9,695 nt of DNA from Chthoniobacter sp. (lineage in GTDB: Bacteria > Verrucomicrobiota > Verrucomicrobiia > Chthoniobacterales > Chthoniobacteraceae): the NCBI GenBank assembly GCA_025352865.1, contig JANXSB010000590.1, forward strand, positions 1-9,695, read 5' to 3'. This document shows positions 1-5,980 of this stretch, piece after piece. The notes under the pieces were generated by a model. That model was not told where the DNA came from. It searched no databases and worked only from the letters and a program-made list of their open reading frames with translations. The position numbers and the translations under genes are program-made. Each line of letters opens with the position of its first letter. Positions within the stretch are counted from its first letter, which is position 1.

Positions 1-218
1 AGATCGGCATCGTTTACATCGACGAAATCGACAAGATCGGGCGCAAGACCGACAACGTCTCCATTACCCGCGATGTCAGCGGCGAAGGCGTGCAGCAGGC
101 GCTGCTGAAAATCCTCGAAGGCACCACCTGCAACGTCCCGCCGCAGGGCGGACGCAAGCACCCGCATCAGGAATACATCCAGGTCAGCACGGACAAGATT
201 CTCTTCATCTGCGGCGGG
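1..218 (+). pseudogene. clpX: Plus-strand internal fragment of clpX, partial at the window edge
   Basis: Reading codons from position 3 gives the ClpX AAA+ core: the Walker B region (VYIDEID), the stretch ending in NVPPQ, then GGRKHP with the RKH pore loop that contacts substrate, and DKILFICGG. After 218 the frame continues into antisense clpX and is meaningless. A nominal open frame runs on to 341 but is a product of the joint. The fragment corresponds to about residues 184-255 of a normal ClpX of roughly 420 residues. It reaches 24 residues further than the minus-strand copy, so it shows how that copy should continue. It has no start of its own and ends at the joint, so it cannot make a working protein as it stands. 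Confidence 0.9.
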
Positions 219-354
219 ACGTTGCAGGTGGTGCCTTCGAGGATTTTCAGGAGCGCCTGCTGCACGCCTTCGCCGCTGACATCGCGGGTAATGGAGACGT
301 TGTCGGTCTTGCGTCCGATCTTGTCGATTTCGTCGATATAAACGATGCCGATTT
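1..354. repeat. Imperfect inverted repeat (foldback) of clpX sequence, arms 1-146 and 209-354, 62-nt loop
   Basis: Positions 1-146 equal the reverse complement of 209-354 except at four sites (2/353, 17/338, 41/314, 104/251). All four fall on third codon positions of the clpX frame and are synonymous (E, Y, G and L codons). The central 147-208 is unpaired and carries the next part of clpX, including the RKH pore-loop codons near 153-161. At the joint the ten bases ctgcggcggg (209-218) fit both reading directions. The left arm reaches the window edge, so the true arm length is unknown. Two functional interpretations exist: a chimeric join between related strains, or a real inverted partial duplication. 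The sequence alone favours a join artefact. Confidence 0.95.
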
Positions 355-901
355 CGGCCCGCTTCACGTCGTAGTCGCTGGCTTGGAGGAGGCGCAGGAT
401 GATGTTCTCCACGTCTTCGCCCACGTAGCCGGCCTCGGTCAGCGTGGTGGCGTCGGCGATGGTAAAAGGCACGTCGATGATGCGCGCGAGGGTGCGGGCG
501 AGGAGCGTCTTGCCGCTGCCGGTCGGGCCGATGAGGAGGACGTTGGCCTTGTCGATCTCCACGTCGCCCAGCGGGTCCATCTGCACCGCGCCGGTGGCCG
601 CCGCGCCGTTGTGGAGGATGCGCTTGTAATGATTATGCACCGCCACGCTCAGCGTCTTCTTCGCGCGATCTTGGCCGATGACGAACTGGTCGAGCTGCCG
701 CCGGATTTCCATCGGCTTCGGCACGCGCAGTGTCGTGGACTGGCGGCGCGCGTCGTCGTTCAGCTCCTTGTCGAGGATGCCTTTGCAGACATTGATGCAG
801 CTATCGCAAATATAGACTCCGGGCCCGGCGATGAGCTTGCGGACTTCCGCATGACTCTTCCCGCAGAAGCTGCACATCGTGAGATTACTCGCTCTGGCCA
901 T
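209..901 (-). CDS. clpX: ATP-dependent Clp protease ATP-binding subunit ClpX, 3' end lost at the foldback
   Basis: ClpX unfolds tagged cytoplasmic proteins with ATP and threads them into ClpP. The N-terminal zinc-binding domain is intact (C10, C13, C32, C35). It is followed by the AAA+ core with Walker A GPTGSGKT at 125-132, the GYVG pore loop at 158-161 and Walker B VYIDEID at 187-193. Genuine sequence stops at Q231 (209-211). After that the frame reads 13 unrelated residues to a stop at 167. The RKH loop, arginine fingers and ClpP-binding IGF-type loop are therefore missing, about 190 residues short of the family length. The ATG at 901 lies six bases after the clpP stop, which argues for co-transcription. 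Only a weak purine stretch (gaag) precedes it. The loss is most likely due to the joint rather than to gene decay. Confidence 0.93.
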
Positions 902-907
902 GTTGGT

Positions 908-1600
908 TTATGCTTCGGTCTTCTCAGCAGCCGCAGTGCCTTCCAGCAGACCCTTCTCCGCGCCGGGCAGTTCCTTGCGCGACTTCACGACCTCATCCAC
1001 GAGCCCGTATTCCTTGGCCTCCGCGGCGCTCATGTAGTAGTCGCGATCGGAGTCGAGCTTCACCTGCTCGTCGGTCTTGCCCGTGTGCTGCGCGAGGATG
1101 TGGATGAGCCGCTTCTTCAGCTTGAACATAAACTCCACCGTGCGCTCCACATCGCTCGCCGTGCCCGACGCGCCGCCGCTGACCTGATGGATCATGATGT
1201 CCGAATTCGGCAGGGCGTAGCGTTTGCCCCGCGTGCCCGCCGCGAGCAGCACCGCACCCATGCTGGCCGCCATGCCGATGCAATACGTGTTCACCGCGCA
1301 CGTCATAAACTGCATCGTGTCATAAATCGCCAGCCCCGCCGTGACCGAGCCGCCGGGCGAATTGATGTAAATGCTCACGTCCTTTTTCCCGTCGTCCATT
1401 TGCAGGAAAAGAAGCTGCGCGATGACCGCATTCGCGACGTGGTCGTCAATCGCCGTGCCGAGAAAGATGATGCGATCTTTCAACAGCCTCGAATAGATGT
1501 CGTAGGACTGTTCGCGATTGCCGCTCCGCTCGATGACGAAGGGCATGGGGTAGTAGTTATTCTGCGGGGCGGTGATGCGGCGGTCGGGTGGGATGATCAT
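908..1600 (-). CDS. clpP: ATP-dependent Clp protease proteolytic subunit ClpP
   Basis: ClpP is the serine peptidase of the ClpXP complex, a double heptameric chamber in the cytoplasm. The 230-residue product contains the catalytic triad S113 (GMAASMG), H138 (MIHQ) and D187 (SDRDYYMSA). The spacings of 25 and 49 residues equal those of the E. coli enzyme. The core motif YINSPGGSVTAGLAIYD is at 78-94. The first 18 residues before MPFVIE are rich in proline and tyrosine and could be a short propeptide; a start at M19 is the alternative. A C-terminal tail of about 25 residues rich in A and E extends past the fold. The gene sits 17 bases after tig and six before clpX. No clear Shine-Dalgarno sequence precedes the start. 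Confidence 0.96.
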   Translation of the reverse strand: MIIPPDRRITAPQNNYYPMPFVIERSGNREQSYDIYSRLLKDRIIFLGTAIDDHVANAVIAQLLFLQMDDGKKDVSIYINSPGGSVTAGLAIYDTMQFMTCAVNTYCIGMAASMGAVLLAAGTRGKRYALPNSDIMIHQVSGGASGTASDVERTVEFMFKLKKRLIHILAQHTGKTDEQVKLDSDRDYYMSAAEAKEYGLVDEVVKSRKELPGAEKGLLEGTAAAEKTEA

Positions 1601-1617
1601 GAGAAAAGGGTGGCTGG

Positions 1618-2943
1618 CTATTTCGCCCCGGCGGGAATGGTCGTGACGCTAGCCGTGGAGGCGAGGAAATCAAGCACCTTGGCCGTCAGGATCTCCTCGG
1701 TGATCTGGTCGAGCGCGTTGCGCTTCTCCAGTTCCTTCAAAAGCTTCGGCGCCTTCATCTCGTAGCGCTCGGCGAGCTGGGCGATGCGGTAGTTAAACTC
1801 CTGCTGGGTCGGCTTGATCCCCTCCATCTCCGCGATCCGCAGCAGCACAAACGTCCCCTTCAACTGCTCCCGCGCGTTCTGCGCCGCCGTCCCCAGAATC
1901 TGCTGCTCGTTCTCCTTCAGCACCTCGTCCGCCACCCCGCGCGACTGGTTCTCCCGCACGATGTCCGAAAGGATGCGCCGCGTCTGCGTGCGCACCATGT
2001 CCACCGGCAGCTCGCACTCCACCTGCGCGAGGAGCTGGCTCATGATCGCATTGCGCTTACCCGCCTCCGCGTCCGCCAACTTCTGCCGGCCCAGTTCCTC
2101 GCGCGCCATCTGGCGCACCTCGGCCAGCGTCTTGCCCTCCTGCACCGTGGCGGCAAAGGCGTCGTTCAGCTCCGGCAGCACCTTCGTCTTGATCTCCTTC
2201 AGCGTCACCACGTACTCGATCTTCTGCCCGCTCATCCCCGCCACGGGAAAATCCGCCGGCACCTCGATCGTGAACGTCCGCACCTCCCCCACCTTTGCCC
2301 CTTCCAGCGCCGCGCAGTAGCCGGGGAAAAACGCCTCCGGCGTCATCCGAATCCAGAAATCATCATTCCCCGCCAGCGGCTTGGCCGACTTCGGAAAAAG
2401 TTCATCCACCGGCTTCCCCTCGATCGTCCCCCGGTAATCCACCACGATGTAATCATCCATCGCCGCACCGCGATCCTCCGCGATGTTCACAAAGTCCGCC
2501 CCCTGATCCCGCAGATTTTCCAGCGACTCATCGATCTCCCCCTCCGTCACCTCCGTCGATTTCATCGGCACCACCAGCCCCTTATACGGCGGCAGCTCGA
2601 AATCGGGATGCGTCACCAGCGTCGCCGTGAACTTCATCGTCCTGTCCTCCCCCAGCTCCACATCCTCGATCTGCGCCAGCGAAAGCACCCGCAGCTTCTT
2701 CTCCGAGATCGCCTCCCGGCACGATTCCGAAAGCAGCTTCTTCTCCAGCTCCTCGCGGATTTCCTTTTTGAATTTCTTCTCGATCACCGCCTTCGGCGCC
2801 TTCCCCGCCCGGTAGCCGGGAATCTTCGCATACCGCGTATAATCCCCCGTCACCGCATCCCACACCTTCCCCACCTTCTCCGCCTCCAGCTCGATGCGCA
2901 GGGTGGTGATGCAATTGGGCAGATTTTCGACGACGACATTCAT
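1618..2943 (-). CDS. tig: Trigger factor, ribosome-associated chaperone and prolyl isomerase
   Basis: Trigger factor binds the ribosome exit tunnel and shelters nascent chains. The 441-residue product has the three expected parts. The N-terminal ribosome-binding domain (about 1-115) carries the signature GYRAGK at 43-48, matching E. coli GFRKGK. The FKBP-type isomerase domain (about 162-250) runs from DDYIVVDYRG to VVTLKEI. A helical C-terminal chaperone domain starts with LPELNDAFA (about 256 on). I chose the ATG at 2943 because MNVVVENLP aligns with the start of known trigger factors; the 24 extra residues open upstream to 3015 look non-coding. The gene heads a tig-clpP-clpX operon, a common bacterial order. 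Usual family length is about 430-450. No good Shine-Dalgarno sequence is visible. Confidence 0.96.
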   Translation of the reverse strand: MNVVVENLPNCITTLRIELEAEKVGKVWDAVTGDYTRYAKIPGYRAGKAPKAVIEKKFKKEIREELEKKLLSESCREAISEKKLRVLSLAQIEDVELGEDRTMKFTATLVTHPDFELPPYKGLVVPMKSTEVTEGEIDESLENLRDQGADFVNIAEDRGAAMDDYIVVDYRGTIEGKPVDELFPKSAKPLAGNDDFWIRMTPEAFFPGYCAALEGAKVGEVRTFTIEVPADFPVAGMSGQKIEYVVTLKEIKTKVLPELNDAFAATVQEGKTLAEVRQMAREELGRQKLADAEAGKRNAIMSQLLAQVECELPVDMVRTQTRRILSDIVRENQSRGVADEVLKENEQQILGTAAQNAREQLKGTFVLLRIAEMEGIKPTQQEFNYRIAQLAERYEMKAPKLLKELEKRNALDQITEEILTAKVLDFLASTASVTTIPAGAK

Positions 2944-3209
2944 AGTGGTGTGGGTAAAAAGGCTGAGGTTTTTTGGAAAAGGGGCGGAAAGATAGCGGCT
3001 CGCGCGGAAATGCAAACGACGAAATCGCCAATCCCAAAACCGCCATCAGGCAGTGGAAAATTCGCAAGAGGAAGCAGGGAGCCCAAAAGCCTCTGCCTCC
3101 ACACTCTGCGCAAGCACCATCGGCCCGACGGGCCTGCTTCACGGCCGCTACGATCACGATGTCACCCGGCGATTGCTCGCTGCCGATGAACCACACACGC
3201 GCGGAAAAG
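2944..3209. other. Intergenic region upstream of tig, no gene recognised
   Basis: This stretch must hold the promoter of tig-clpP-clpX (minus strand), but I see no convincing -35/-10 pair. A short hairpin with stem ggccc/gggcc and loop gac lies at 3122-3134; it lacks a T-run on either side and does not look like a terminator. A minus-strand open frame from 3196 runs into tig in another frame and shows no family resemblance, so I do not call it. Confidence 0.5.
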
Positions 3210-3230
3210 AGCGCACACTGAGTGCCCGCT
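3203..3230 (-). terminator. Candidate rho-independent terminator after the azurin-like gene
   Basis: On the minus strand the nine bases agcgggcac and gtgtgcgct pair around a tca loop: seven Watson-Crick pairs, one G-T pair and one mismatch. They begin directly after the azurin-like stop codon (3231-3233) and are followed by cttttcc. Stem plus short T-run fits an intrinsic terminator ending the two-gene transcript before the tig promoter region. The T-run is only four bases, so efficiency is uncertain. Confidence 0.55.
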
Positions 3231-3689
3231 CTACTTCACAATCAGCACCCCTCTCATGCCCGCCTGACAATGCGCAGGGAACGAGCACACGTAGGCGTAA
3301 CTTCCGGGTGCCGACGGAGCCGCAAACGAAGTCTTCCCGCTCTCTTTCGGACCGAGGATGGGAATGGAAGCCAATACTTTGTCGGCCATTGATTTCGGCT
3401 GATAGTTCTCCGCTTTGGCGGCAATTGCGGCATTCGAGTATGCCTGGGCATCGACTCCCGCCTTCAGCAGAATCCAGTTATGGCCCATGGCTTCCTTCGG
3501 GATATTGCCTTCGTTCTTCAGCTCGATCACAAGCTTTTGACCAGGGTGGGCTTCGATCTTTTCCACGCTGAATTTCATTGTGTCATACGCACTGATAACG
3601 ACGGTCTTAACCGCGGGCGACTCTGCTTTGAGGCCGCCAGCCATCGCCAGAGTGAAGAGGGATGAGAGAAGGATGTGCTTTAGTTTCAT
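3231..3689 (-). CDS. Azurin-like type 1 blue copper protein, exported
   Basis: This is a 152-residue cupredoxin, a small periplasmic one-electron carrier. Residues 1-22 form a signal peptide (MKLKHILLSS..., ending near LKA). The azurin region GNIPKEAMGHNWILLK gives the first copper ligand, H70, and the C-terminal loop CSFPAHCQAGM gives C135, H140 and M145. The Cys-His spacing is azurin-like, while His-Met is one residue longer than in azurin (+5), as in auracyanins and plastocyanins. An extra cysteine, C141, stands next to ligand H140. The start is the ATG at 3689; an upstream open frame to 3851 overlaps the previous gene and lacks sense. The gene follows the haem-barrel gene by 73 bases on the same strand, so the two probably share a transcript and an electron path. 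No Shine-Dalgarno sequence is seen. Confidence 0.9.
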   Translation of the reverse strand: MKLKHILLSSLFTLAMAGGLKAESPAVKTVVISAYDTMKFSVEKIEAHPGQKLVIELKNEGNIPKEAMGHNWILLKAGVDAQAYSNAAIAAKAENYQPKSMADKVLASIPILGPKESGKTSFAAPSAPGSYAYVCSFPAHCQAGMRGVLIVK

Positions 3690-3741
3690 AGGACGTGAGT
3701 TGGATTTGTTTGCGATGGGTTTGATTAATGTTGGTTGAGTG

Positions 3742-3755
3742 CCGGTTTTGACCGG
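3742..3755 (-). promoter_or_regulatory. Small hairpin between the two electron-transfer genes
   Basis: The 14 bases form a perfect 5-bp stem (ccggt/accgg) with a four-base loop, seven bases after the stop codon of the upstream gene. There is no T-run, so it is not a standard terminator. It could mark an mRNA processing or stability point that sets unequal levels of the two proteins, or it could be chance. Confidence 0.25.
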
Positions 3756-3762
3756 GAATGCG

Positions 3763-5166
3763 TTAGAATGCGATCCACGCTTCGAGATAAAGCGTGTTGT
3801 TGTCCTTCGCGTTCCTGCCCGTGCCATCGTAGTTTGTCCGCGCCCCGTCAAAGCGGTTGTAGATGATGTATTGCGCCGAGAACTTCACATTGCTCTTGGG
3901 CCAAAAGGACGGGCCGCCCGACTTGTTAAACGGAATGTAGTTAAGCTGAATTACAAAGCCATCGCTCAGCGGAGATCCGCTCAGGCTTTCCGAGTGGAGC
4001 AAGGTATCATGACTGCCGTTGACCTGGAAGTAACCCACCGCCCCCCCGTACGTCTTGTCATACAGATAGTCGATTGTCGCCTTGGTGCTATACAGGTGAT
4101 CCGTGGCATTCGACGCGCCGCCGAGCCTTTGGCTGGCGCTCCATGTATCCCGTTCGTAGATCCACGAGAACAATCCGGTAATGTCATGCTTTCCAAACGA
4201 AGTCTGGTATTGGGCATCCACGCCCCAGTCTATGATATGATCTTTCCCGGCGCTGTTGTCTCGGCCTGGGTAAGTGTTTGCGGCAAGTCCAAAGACACCC
4301 GCCTCAAAAGATTGATGACCCATAGACTTCGCATACGCCAGTCGCCAGTAGGGAGAAATGCCGGAGACCTGCGCTTCACCTGAAGGGTCAACTCCCATTG
4401 CCCTCTGAAAGCCCGTGCTCAACGTGTGATACCCAGCGATGTCCAGGTAGATTGAGTTAGACAGCATCACGTAACCGCCAAGCCCCCCAACCTGCTGGCT
4501 TAGGCCGCCATCGATTAGCGTGCTCGCGCCCGGCGTTGGCCCGAGGCTCGAACTGCTGAAGGGAAAACTCCAGACCGGCGAACTGTTCCAAGGATCCTGC
4601 ATGCCGGGATTGTTGTTCATGTAGATGCCGTATGAGAATGGCTTGCCGAAGGCTGTCCCCAAATCCGCGTAGCGAATCTCCGCGTTATCCCATTGAAAAG
4701 TCTGTGCAACCCCGTCGTATGTGGCCTGGATGAAGGTTCCGAACTTATTCAGAAAAGTTGCCGCGGGCTTTCCAAACAGACCTTCAGCATAAGGACCGAA
4801 TAATTTCCCGCTGTAGAAGACGCTGGCTTGGTTGAGAGCAAAATTCGAGTTATCCGCAAAATGAGGAGCGGCTCCTCCGGGTTGCCCTTTGTTTGTCATG
4901 GAAAAGGACGGGGTCAGCATGAATGCGATCGGAGGCAGATCGGTCTCCGCACCGCCCAGCGTGTAGCCGCCGAGTTTGAACTGCCGGCCAAAGTCAGTGA
5001 GAATCGGGTATTCCGTGTGACAAACGACGCACGACATCCCCGTTTGCCGCGCATAGCTTGGGAGTGCGTGTGCAGGTTGTGGCAGGAGCCAAACGGTGGC
5101 CAAGGCAGCAAATAACAGCCTGAAGCAGCGAGGATGTTTGGTCTGGAGCAAGTGGGTGAGTTTCAT
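3763..5166 (-). CDS. Exported monohaem cytochrome fused to an outer-membrane beta-barrel (Cyc2-like fused cytochrome-porin)
   Basis: The 467-residue product starts with a signal peptide (about 1-34, cleavage after QPAHA). One c-type haem site, CVVCH at 46-50, lies in the context ARQTGM-CVVCH-TEYPILTDFGRQFKLGGYTL. The rest, about 390 residues, has no cysteine and shows the alternating polar/aromatic pattern with Gly/Asn/Asp turns of a barrel. It ends in AWIAF, the terminal Phe typical of outer-membrane proteins. This layout matches the fused cytochrome-porins, of which Cyc2 of iron oxidisers is the known example; family membership is inferred from architecture, not a search. The likely role is electron passage across the outer membrane, with the downstream azurin-like protein as periplasmic partner. 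The start is the ATG at 5166, where the signal peptide begins; open frame above it is spurious. GC is visibly lower than in the flanking genes. It could also be a porin whose haem has another role. Confidence 0.8.
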   Translation of the reverse strand: MKLTHLLQTKHPRCFRLLFAALATVWLLPQPAHALPSYARQTGMSCVVCHTEYPILTDFGRQFKLGGYTLGGAETDLPPIAFMLTPSFSMTNKGQPGGAAPHFADNSNFALNQASVFYSGKLFGPYAEGLFGKPAATFLNKFGTFIQATYDGVAQTFQWDNAEIRYADLGTAFGKPFSYGIYMNNNPGMQDPWNSSPVWSFPFSSSSLGPTPGASTLIDGGLSQQVGGLGGYVMLSNSIYLDIAGYHTLSTGFQRAMGVDPSGEAQVSGISPYWRLAYAKSMGHQSFEAGVFGLAANTYPGRDNSAGKDHIIDWGVDAQYQTSFGKHDITGLFSWIYERDTWSASQRLGGASNATDHLYSTKATIDYLYDKTYGGAVGYFQVNGSHDTLLHSESLSGSPLSDGFVIQLNYIPFNKSGGPSFWPKSNVKFSAQYIIYNRFDGARTNYDGTGRNAKDNNTLYLEAWIAF

Positions 5167-5342
5167 TGCTGTGCAGTTTGTCGCGATGTGCTGGCTTGTC
5201 GATCCGCTTTTTGCCAAAAACCGACCGTGGGTTGCGCAATCTTCGCGGGCCGGCCGTGACTGGCCGTATTTCGCTTCGCGAAGGATGGTGCTCGACTTCG
5301 GCGGCGCAGAGCAGATCATCGGTAACACCAACTCGCCACCCC
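5167..5342. promoter_or_regulatory. Divergent promoter region with several short palindromes
   Basis: The 176 bases separate the divergent haem-barrel and LTxxQ genes and must hold promoters for both. Perfect palindromes are visible: ttgcgcaa (5232-5239), ggccggcc (5248-5255) and cttcgcgaag (5274-5283). There is also a hairpin cggcc/ggccg around gtgact (5251-5266). One or more could be operators for a shared regulator, but high-GC DNA gives such palindromes by chance. I see no clear -35/-10 or sigma-54 pair. Confidence 0.35.
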
Positions 5343-5960
5343 ATGAACACACGCCCTTTCCTCCTCGCCCTCGCCCTCCTCGCCGGCACCCTGCTCCACG
5401 CCCAAGGGCCCGCCGATCCCATCGGCGCGAATCTTTTTCCGCCCGACTTCATCCTCGCCAGCGCCGACGCCATCCACCTCACCGACGGGCAGCGGCAGGC
5501 CTTTCGCGAAGCCGTGGAAAAGGCGCAGGAGCGCTTCAGCGGGCTGAACCAGGCGCTCCACCAGGAGGCCGAGGCGCTCGGCAAACTGCTCACCGACCCC
5601 ACCGTCGCGGAAGCCGCCGTGCTCGCGCAGTTCGACAAAGTGCAGGAGCGCGAGCACGAGTTGAAGCGCGCGCAGATCGCCCTCATGCTCGGCCTCCGCA
5701 GCCAGCTCTCCGCCGAGCAGCGCGCCCAGCTCGCTGAACTCCGCGCGAAGCACTCCGGCCAGCATCCGCCGCCGGAACTCGCCGCGAAAATGGAACGCCT
5801 CAAGGCGGGCGTGGCCAAATGGCAGGGCGAAGGCCGCGACCCGTCGCCCGTCGGGCAGATGATGCAGCAGTTCGAGCCGCTCATGCACGCGGGGCAGATG
5901 GAGCAGGCCAATGCGCTGCTCGATCAGGCGCTCAAGGCGCTGGAGAGCGGCGGCAAATAG
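5343..5960 (+). CDS. Exported LTxxQ-motif protein (Spy/CpxP/ZraP-like periplasmic protein)
   Basis: The 205-residue product has a clear signal peptide (MNTRPFLLALALLAGTLLHA, 1-20) and a mostly helical, charged body. Two copies of the family motif are present: LTDGQ at 46-50 and LSAEQ at 122-126, about 76 residues apart and separated by a long amphipathic helix rich in Q, E and K. That fits the Spy/CpxP/ZraP fold, which serves as a periplasmic chaperone or as a metal-sensing stress protein. A tail of about 60 residues after 140 (PPPELAAKM... to ESGGK) is longer than usual and may form further helices. The gene is divergent from the haem-barrel gene and convergent with the TPR gene, 18 bases between stop codons. 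Metal or envelope-stress function is inferred. No strong Shine-Dalgarno sequence precedes the ATG. Confidence 0.78.
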   Translation: MNTRPFLLALALLAGTLLHAQGPADPIGANLFPPDFILASADAIHLTDGQRQAFREAVEKAQERFSGLNQALHQEAEALGKLLTDPTVAEAAVLAQFDKVQEREHELKRAQIALMLGLRSQLSAEQRAQLAELRAKHSGQHPPPELAAKMERLKAGVAKWQGEGRDPSPVGQMMQQFEPLMHAGQMEQANALLDQALKALESGGK

Positions 5961-5963
5961 GCG

Positions 5964-5980
5964 GAGCGCCGGGCGCGCTC
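5964..5980. terminator. Stem-loop between convergent stop codons, possible two-way terminator
   Basis: A perfect 6-bp GC-rich stem (gagcgc/gcgctc) with loop cgggc spans the 18-base gap between the LTxxQ gene and the TPR gene and touches the TPR stop codon. Its position between convergent genes suggests a bidirectional terminator, but no T-run follows on either strand, so the call is weak. Confidence 0.3.

Noticed and set aside
90..341. Plus-strand open frame of 83 residues beginning in clpX
   Set aside because: It starts at an internal GTG of clpX and crosses the foldback joint into antisense clpX; its second half has no protein-like sense.
383..1765. Long plus-strand open frame (460 residues) opposite clpX, clpP and the end of tig
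   Set aside because: It is antisense to three well-recognised genes and Arg/Ala/His rich, as expected from the complement of high-GC codons.
3122..3134. Hairpin ggccc-gac-gggcc as a terminator
   Set aside because: The stem is only five pairs and no T-run follows on either strand.
2582..3196. Minus-strand open frame covering the tig upstream region
   Set aside because: It overlaps tig in another frame; the part outside tig (about 90 residues) shows no signal peptide, motif or family pattern.
3690..3851. N-terminal extension of the azurin-like gene
   Set aside because: It would overlap the haem-barrel gene and put 54 residues ahead of a clear signal peptide.
5964..5980. A small RNA gene in the gap between the convergent genes
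   Set aside because: Only 18 bases separate the stop codons; the stem is better explained as a weak terminator or chance.
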